Positions 48,906 through 64,000 of a DNA stretch of 64,000 nt are shown here, piece after piece (the first letter of the stretch is position 1; every line of letters begins with the position of its first letter). Where the stretch lies: positions 10,430,248-10,494,247 of the forward strand of contig QVOM02000021.1 in NCBI GenBank assembly GCA_003586115.2. Direction: 5' to 3'. A program made the position numbers and the translations under genes. The notes beneath the pieces are model-generated. The model did no database searches. It had not been told where the DNA came from and was given only the letters and a program-made list of their open reading frames with translations. This DNA is from Salvator merianae. Taxonomy: Eukaryota; Chordata; Lepidosauria; Squamata; Teiidae.

Positions 48906-50703
48906 CCCAACTGGCTCTAGTTATAGAGTCTAAGTATCAAACCTGTGGTGGCACACAATATAGTTGCTCAAACTACAGCATGAGCCTCCATCACAGATGT
49001 TAATGGTGAGACAGCATACTGGTGGAGTCTGGTGAGTCCTGCTGGGAATAGGATTGAGCTCCTGGATCGATTCTAGGGAGGGACAAGTTGTATGGAGTGG
49101 CTATGCAGGCAAGGAAAGTATCCAAGAAATTCTGAGGTTCCAACTTCAGCTAATGCACCAGTTATTTGCACAGAGATGAGCTACCTGCTTGCCTGTTTTG
49201 TGGGGCAAATGCCTCAACAAGAGCCCAAATGTACATCTGAATTCACCCACCAAGAAACATACCGTGAAATTCTGGGAGACTGGTGGGTAAACAGAAGCCA
49301 GTGTTGGATTGGATCATCTCAAGGAGCTTGGTTGATGCAACTGGAAGGGATTTAACACAGACTTTTATCTATAACTCCATTGCCCCTTCTGAGAAACATA
49401 ACCATTGCCACTCAAACGCACTGTTCACTTAGGACTTGCTCTAATTCCCTTTATATATTAAACTCAATGCAGGTAAACAAGATTTGTCTGTGCTCATAAG
49501 CCTCTGGGATTTTGATAGTTTATTCTGCCTTATTCCTCTTTGAAGTCTTGCCCCATACCCTTACCTTGTTTCCCAAGCCTTGAAACCAACCCAACACACA
49601 CACAAGGGGTGTGTGTTGAAAATCAGACATACAGCTTGCAACCATCTATACATCTACAATGCACTTTTCCAGATGTCAACATAGCAAAATGGTATAAATT
49701 ATTTTCTTGATTTATCACCCCATCCTCCAAACTTATAATAATTCTGCTGAGGAGATTGCACCAGAATCTGCAAGATAATTTAATTATCTCCAAATATGTT
49801 ATCGTGATCATATTAATTGAATTCAGTAGTTCTATTCTCTTTGGCTCCATCCTGTCCTACGGAAGTAATTTTATCAATGCAAGAGTCAATATACCAATTG
49901 TTTTATATTGCTGTTAGCTTGATTCCATCCATTTGCTCTTTCAATGGGTGTTCCATCCCTTTGACCCAGGCCGAGCGCCTCAGCTCCACTTTGTGCTTCC
50001 TCCCAGCCTCTTTCCTCTTCCCCTGCCTGTGACCTCACAATGGCCCTATAGCATGCCTCTTCCCTAATCTGATTGGTGCTGGCAACAGCAGCTTGCTGCC
50101 TCCCTTCCTAGCTGCTAGCAAAGTGCCTTTGCATTTCAGGGCACGAGTGTGAACCTGACCAATGAAGGCAGTTATAGAGGGGGCAGCCAAGGCTCTGTGG
50201 GGGAAAGGAAAGGCCAGAGTCAAAGCCCAAGCTGCTATCTTGCATTCCCTTTTCCACAGCCATGCGCATGCCAGAACCTCCAAGAGAACTTTTTGCACCA
50301 TTCTTTCTCTTACATTGGACACCTCATAAAGGACTTTTCATACCATTTCTTTCCTTACATTAATTGGTTGAGAGACTGCAGCTGCCAGCGTGCCCCACAG
50401 ATAATTTTATGCATCATTTCTTCTCTTACTCAGGGTCACAGCAGTGGCTGTGGACGTGGTCTTCTACCCTTGTAAGACAAAAAGTGACACGAAAAGTTAT
50501 CTGTGTGATGCTTTGGCTGCTGCATTCCACTCTCTTTCCCACAAACATGCATGATCATGTCTCTGAAGCTGCTTCAGGCCCCCTGGGTGGGGATCCCCCC
50601 CCCGCCCCCCGTGCAGCTGCACCTCTCAACCTGGCTAAAGCTGGCCCTCCCTTGGACAACTGCCTGAGTAAGCTTTAGCCCAAACTAACCACTGAGGTTG
50701 GCA
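48906..50703. other. Unassigned sequence
   Basis: A C-rich tract lies at 50595-50612 and a short palindromic ACACACAAGGGGTGTGTGT at 49597-49615. Frames of about 100 codons (50149-50475, 50364-50678) show no motif. Confidence 0.35.
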
Positions 50704-51125
50704 AGGGTCTTAGCAAGTTGGCTGTGAGCTATAGTTGTGTGAGAACATATGCTGAATGTTTTGGCAAGCATCTGTGACCCAAGGGTCAAGGAAACAACAA
50801 GTGAGCTTGATGAGCAGTCTTCGCAGAGGGAACACGTGATCCAAAGAATTAGGACAGCTAAGGTGGCTAGGTGGGGCCAACACAGAAAATGCACTCTCAC
50901 ATGTCACCCCCTCAAACTCTGAAGGAAACAGAACCACAAGACCTTTCCCAAAATGATCCAACAACCAGACAATTCTGTATGGATGAAAGCTCTCCCTCAG
51001 ATATTTGGGGCCCAAGCCATTTAAGGTTTCATATCTAAGTATCAGCACTTTGATTTGCTCCATACAAGAAGCAGTGATGCTCATGTTGCTCAATTCTGGA
51101 CAAATTACTTTTAGCTGTAACACTG
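50704..51125 (-). mobile_element. L2-like LINE fragment (RT C-terminus)
   Basis: The minus strand reads IKVLILRYETLNGLGPKYLR, ESFHPYRIVWLLDHFGKGLV and FEGVTCESAFSVLAPPS, matching the region FKVLVMTYKALHGIGPEYLQ of the intact copy at 34244. Some frames are broken. Confidence 0.8.
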
Positions 51126-51441
51126 TACCAGGTGCAGTCTGTGCAAATTTAGTGCTTTGCTGGGGTCAGACACACTCCTTAAAGGCCTCTCTTGCACAAT
51201 TCCATTTGTCAAAAAATATGTGATAAAATGGTTTTTCCTGTATAAGTGCAACCAGGGCCTTTGTGGGTTTTTCCCATTTATGAAACTAGGGAACAGAGGC
51301 AAAAGTTCCCTGGTAGAATTCTATCATCTAATAAAACCCATCTCTTCTCCTAAATATATGGTGAAGGATACTGCAGCATAGGTGTCCATTTTACTTGTAG
51401 ATTTCTATTTTTGTGTGTAGCAAATAAGAGTTAGTAACTGT

Positions 51442-51558
51442 GGCCGCATCTGGACATCATTTACTTATTCCACTGTATTTGGATATTCCGGAATATCCAT
51501 TATTTATTACAGAATATCCAAATGTAGCAGAATTGGTAAGCCATGTCTGGATGCAGCC
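51442..51558. mobile_element. GCATCTGGACAT MITE with TGT target duplication
   Basis: A 117-bp near-palindrome with ends GGCCGCATCTGGACATC and CATGTCTGGATGCAGCC. It is flanked by TGT at 51439-51441 and 51559-51561. The centre is GGATATTCCGGAATATCC. Confidence 0.75.
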
Positions 51559-51824
51559 TGTATTTTGCCTGGAAAGGGCATCTCTCCTCCATTTTTTTTC
51601 CATTCAAGATTTTAATAACTCTTGGAAGACTCAAAAGTTGGAACACAGTGGGAAGAGAGGAGCCTCTTGGCCTAGAAACTCTGTATTTTCAATCAAGCAA
51701 GGTATGTCAGGATTTTTCTAGAGCCCACTGGGAAGAGTTTGAGAAAGAGCATTTAGGTGGGCCAAGTAAATGTCAGTAGACCAAAGCAATAACTACTTTG
51801 TTAAAATCTATGAAATGATCAATG
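51559..51824. other. Sequence between a MITE and the NLN 3' UTR
   Basis: No feature recognised. It may include more of the NLN 3' UTR if later poly(A) sites are used. Confidence 0.4.
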
Positions 51825-52137
51825 TTACATTTATTCAACCCTTGTACTTTTTAGTTTCAACAATGTTTTTTTATTTTATGATTTAAACACAATCCACAAG
51901 TAATTTACTCCATAAAAGCAAGAGTCGTAATGAAATACAGTACAAAAATCAGTGTGGAATTTCAGGTGACAGTGAGAATTATGAATTTTTAAAACTGGTA
52001 ATAAAAATACTAGAAAAACAATCAGACCTTTCCTGGTGAGAACTACTTCTGTTTCACCTTTCAAGACATGAGAACCAACAGGCATTTCAAGACTGATTCC
52101 CCAGGTGACATCTGATCACAAAGAGACCATAGTTTTA
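51825..52137 (-). other. NLN: NLN 3' untranslated region (probable extent)
   Basis: The sequence follows the NLN stop codon and lacks recognisable repeats. Two AATAAA hexamers are present on the minus strand, at 51875-51870 and 51835-51830, about 265 and 305 nt past the stop. The true 3' end may lie further downstream, since mammalian NLN transcripts often have long 3' UTRs. The extent is inferred. Confidence 0.5.
51870..51875 (-). terminator. Candidate poly(A) signal of NLN (AATAAA)
   Basis: An exact AATAAA lies on the minus strand about 265 nt after the stop codon. A second AATAAA lies at 51835-51830. Which is used cannot be told from sequence. Confidence 0.45.
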
Positions 52138-60438
<8,301 letters not shown>

Positions 60439-60941
60439 CTGAAACAAAAGGTCAAACCCATCTTTTAGAAAACTACCAGAAAGGAGGAAGGTTAATTATC
60501 TGGCACTGTTTGTTAATATTGGAATACAATTCATCTTTACTTAGAACAGCTAAGAACAAGAAAACATTTGCCTGTAATTTTTAAAAAGCCTCTACACTTG
60601 CTGCTACTACAGGTATATAAAGCCAGACAATAAATTGATTTTTTTTTCTTTTTAAGAAGAAAACCTGGTTGCTTCTACAGTATGTGTAAATTTTATTCTA
60701 AGCTAACTTGAATCATAATAAGGACAGACCTTATCTCCTGAAGCATTTGGAAGCATTTTCTCCTAACATTTAAAATAATCATATTTAGGAATTAAGATGT
60801 ATTGGTATTAATCTGAACAGTGGAGTTAAAGAAGCTATTGCTTCCAACACTGATTCCACTAGTGCTGTTTGTACAGAAACTACCGGCACATGGATGAACG
60901 CGTCGGACCCGAGACTCCCAAGCACTCTCAGGAGTAACAGA

Positions 60942-61398
60942 GGCTGCCTCCAGATAGTGAGAGGAAAATGTGGGATCTTATTTAGATCCCAAAATTGCCT
61001 CTTGCCAACCCTGTCAGACAATAGGGTGAAATCACGGGGTAAACCTAGGCCCTTAACTTTCTGGTGTTTGCTTCCATGATGGCGCAGTGGGTATTTCCAG
61101 GTATTCCAATGGTGCAAAACACCTGGAAGTGCATAAGCACTTCCCCACGTGCTTGAGCAGTAGGTAGTTTCAGCCTCTTTTTGTCCCCTTGTTTGCACAG
61201 TGGGCAATTTCAACAAGATGGATCCTGGGAGTAAGTTCCTGACAAGGTATGCAGGGAAACAGAAATTCAGACTTGATTTTCTCACAGTAGTGATACTCTG
61301 GGCTTTTCATCTCAGGGCTGTGTTGGGATTGCCACAGATACATGTAACAATCCCAAAATAGTGCTGGGATAATCCTTAGGCCCTGTCTGGACTCAGCC
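60942..61398. mobile_element. GGGTGCCTCC-type MITE with AGA duplication in an NLN intron
   Basis: Ends are GGCTGCCTCCAGATAGTGAG and CCTGTCTGGACTCAGCC. AGA flanks it at 60939-60941 and 61399-61401. Hairpins are GGGATCTTATTTAGATCCC and TTCCAGGTATTCCAATGG / ACACCTGGAAG. A 166-codon minus frame across it is a shadow. Confidence 0.75.
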
Positions 61399-61983
61399 AG
61401 AGTTTGAAGGCATTTTGTGAACAACTTAATGTCTTATCAGATTTTTGTATGGGAATGGGACTTACAGAATGCTCTCCTCAAGTTTTTAATCTACATTTGC
61501 TTCTGTCAATGGAGCTGCTATTTGCTCTTTGAGAAAAATCATTGAATAATATGCAGTTCTGAGGGATTTGAATCTGTTAAGCATTTTTACTGACAGAACT
61601 TTCAAGCATGAAGTGCTATAAGTTTTCCTTTGATGAATTTATCCAAGCAAGCAATCTGCTAGGGATGTTTGAATTCAGACTCCTATAGGAAGCCTGGGGT
61701 TAGACTAGCCTAACCCTAACCCTATACTTGGTAGACTCCCATCGTTCAGGCCTCAACATTCCTGAGTAATATCATTTTTCACAGATATATGCCTCATTTT
61801 CTCTTTTCCCTCACACTCACATATAGAAAAGCAAAGGCCACTCAAAAAGGCATCTTGGTCTAAAAACATAGTATACTGAAGTCTCTTCCACATCTGCCAA
61901 TTCTTGTTCTTTTCTCTCCTTATTGCTGTTTTTGTGCAAGCTGGCTATATACGTTAGACCTAGTTCTGTAGAAATACTGTCTG

Positions 61984-62027
61984 CACTGGACCTTATTCTG
62001 AGATATATCCCAGAATAAGGTCCAGTG
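61984..62027. repeat. Perfect 17-bp hairpin with 10-nt loop
   Basis: CACTGGACCTTATTCTG (61984-62000) and CAGAATAAGGTCCAGTG (62011-62027) pair fully around AGATATATCC. It is probably the centre of a short palindromic MITE. Confidence 0.9.
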
Positions 62028-62111
62028 AGAAAAGGGCCATTGATAACAGGACCACCTACTGCAGCAACGCATGATAGACTATGTCGCTTAAAGATTTAAA
62101 AAAGAGATTTA

Positions 62112-62929
62112 GGGTGTGTTCAGACTACCTATTTCAGTCGCTTTCTGGGCAAATTTGACCAGAGGGGGCCAAACAGGAAATAAGAAAATTCACCTTACCC
62201 CCACCTCCACGCCTGTAATGAGGTGACTTTTCAACAGTGGGAGAAAAGACCTCTTGGGTCACCTTTGAACTGAGTGGAGAGCAACTCCACCAATCACAGT
62301 CTTGAAGGAACCCACCGGACAATCGGACAGGGAAGGAGGGGAACCAGCGAGCTCTTGCCGGCACTGGGAACTTTTGAATTCAATTAAACAGATCAAAGGA
62401 AGTTGAAAATGCAACTAAAAAAATAACTCCTATCCTGCCTTCTTTTGCAAATGTACTTAAAAAACACACTAGACTTTGTATAATAATAAGGAGTGGGGAG
62501 AGAGACTTGTGTTTCAGAAAGATGCCTTGGCTTGAAGGCATGGGACAATCAGACAGACAGGGAGGGACACCAGTAAGCTCTTGCTGGCCCCACGAACCTT
62601 TGAACTCAAACAGATCTGTAAAATTAACTCCTCACCTGCCTTCTTTAGATTAGAAAAGCACACTGGGGAGAAAGAGAGTCTTAAGTTTCAGAATGAGTTT
62701 GCAAACAAAAAAACCTGGCAGTTAAGGAGTTGGAAGCTGCTTCAGCAAAGGGGGGGGGGATTTTATACCCAGTGGCCAATCAGTAAGCAGTCATGGTAGG
62801 TTGTCTGCTGAAGAGAATAGGCTGCACTATGGTGAATCGACTGAATGGAACGCTTTTTTTCTGTGTGCCCAGGAATTATTTGCCCATTTTACTCAGGCAG
62901 TTTTAAAAATCACTACTCTGAACACACCT
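62112..62929. mobile_element. Large Harbinger-like non-autonomous transposon, copy 2
   Basis: Ends are GGGTGTGTTCAGACTACC and GTAGT-like CACTACTCTGAACACACCT. TTA flanks it at 62109-62111 and 62930-62932. The right half matches 39406-40266 (CCCAGTGGCCAATCAGTAAG, GAATAGGCTGCACTATGG). About 818 bp, no transposase. Confidence 0.78.
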
Positions 62930-62932
62930 TTA

Positions 62933-64000
62933 AGCTAGAAAGTTTGAAGTTTCTGAGAGAGATGCCTGTGTCTTTAAAAATCATACCCACGAGAACAGAC
63001 TGGTGACTATCACTGACTAGAAATACTACTCAAGTATTTAGACCTATGCCTATATAATTACAAAACCCATCAGCTGGAGCCCCAGATCCATAATGAGGCC
63101 ACATATTGAATCATTAGCAGGTATCATAATATACACAGCCCCTTCCTAAGTAAGCCAACATGATGCTGGGCACAATTCCTTTTTGGTAATACCCAAAGGG
63201 TAAGTTTCTCTTTTGCTAGCCAAAACCAGGACTTGAACTGGCAAAATGTGGGGAGTTCACTGCTACCTAGAGCATTTGGAAATAACAAGAATTATTGTTA
63301 GTAAAAACTATTAAAAGGTGGAAGAAGGAATCCATGACAGAGAGGGAAGGCCTAAGTTCACAAGGCAGCTGCAGTGTTCCCCATCACCAAAGAATGACTT
63401 GATACTGCTGTGAAACTAAGCTCTAAACCTGATGAGGAAATGCCTGTCAGAGGTACATCATGTGTATACTGCAAGGGTCCAAAAAAAAAAAAAAAATCTC
63501 TTGTGCTTCTGCAGAGCACTGAACTCTCTATGCTACACAATCTTGCTTCGAAATAAGTCCAATCAGTGGGACTTACTTTGAAGCAACTACTTTCAAAATG
63601 TACCCTATGGAAATCAGAACAAACAGATCTTTAGAGGAATGGGACATCTGGGCACCCCCTGTAACCTGTAATCAGATAAGTGAAGTTGGCGAGCTCCCCA
63701 GCTAGCGGCTCCTGGTCTTCTGTTTTACAACCAAGATTTAAACTCTGCTTGAGGAGATTTAAAAATTAACTCTGCCCACATGCCTTATTCAGCCTTCCAG
63801 GCTTATTGGGGAGGAACACACCTTTAGCTTTGGGCTGGTGCTGTAAAGGCACGCCGCAAACATGAAACAAACTGTATCAGCTCCTGGCATTTATAAGCAC
63901 GCTCGGTTCTATCCTGTGTCCTTGAATAGATTCCAGGAGGACGCTGCAGGAAGTAGTGTTAAAATAGCCTATTTCTAAGTGTGCATGACTGCCAAATACA
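62933..64000. other. Right edge, NLN intron sequence
   Basis: I looked here on the minus strand for the preceding NLN exon and found none. An A-tract lies at 63481-63497. A palindromic stretch AAATAAGTCCAATCAGTGGG / ACTTACTTTG occurs at 63550-63583. Confidence 0.4.

Noticed and set aside
60785..61285. 166-codon minus-strand frame
   Set aside because: It lies across a multi-hairpin MITE with AGA duplication and has no motif.
61706..61723. Telomere-like CTAACCCTAACCCTA
   Set aside because: Only about two units; far too short for an interstitial telomeric array.
60439..64000. Search for the preceding NLN exon
   Set aside because: No minus-strand text resembling the segment before REGKYGHA was found; the stretch is repeats and plain intron, so the exon must lie beyond the edge.

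Overview
The window is vertebrate nuclear DNA, most probably from a squamate reptile (lizard or snake). The evidence is a neurolysin gene with vertebrate exon structure together with a repeat mix typical of squamates: CR1 3' ends, L2-like LINEs, a Bov-B (RTE) LINE, a tRNA-derived SINE with a Bov-B-like tail (Sauria type), and many short inverted-repeat DNA transposons. Species cannot be named from the sequence.

The only protein-coding host gene I can support is NLN (neurolysin, an M3 zinc metallopeptidase) on the minus strand. Its last five coding exons lie at 60438-60237, 59051-58865, 57660-57532, 56245-56109 and 52269-52138. All have GT-AG boundaries and compatible phases. They encode about 261 residues, including the HEFGH zinc site, the third zinc ligand Glu, the Gly/Tyr-rich substrate loop and the C-terminus. 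I found no further exons between 60439 and 64000, so the 5' part of the gene lies beyond the right edge. Candidate poly(A) signals sit at 51875-51870 and 51835-51830.

The remaining sequence, about 51.8 kb downstream of NLN, looks intergenic. In mammals ERBIN follows NLN in the same direction, but no ERBIN exon was recognised. This flank is filled with repeats. Several MITE families dominate: one with GGGCC-type termini (about ten copies), one with GGGTGCCTCC-type termini (about five), large elements of the GGCTGCGTTCTGACA type flanked by 3-bp TAA or TTA duplications (PIF/Harbinger-like), palindromic MITEs and two hAT-like MITEs. The LINE content includes an L2-like reverse transcriptase still open for 416 codons (34244-35494, minus), a decayed endonuclease-reverse transcriptase LINE (about 40290-43090, plus), a Bov-B endonuclease fragment (about 27160-28195, minus) and many CR1 and L2 3' ends.

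The most striking physical feature is an unbroken run of 315 T (19477-19791), a single G, then 24 more T. It lies inside a 1.44-kb TAA-flanked transposon and next to a perfect 41-bp inverted repeat. I found no CRISPR, operon or prokaryotic system, no RNA gene other than tRNA-derived SINEs, and no convincing new protein system. Novelty here lies in the transposon families.
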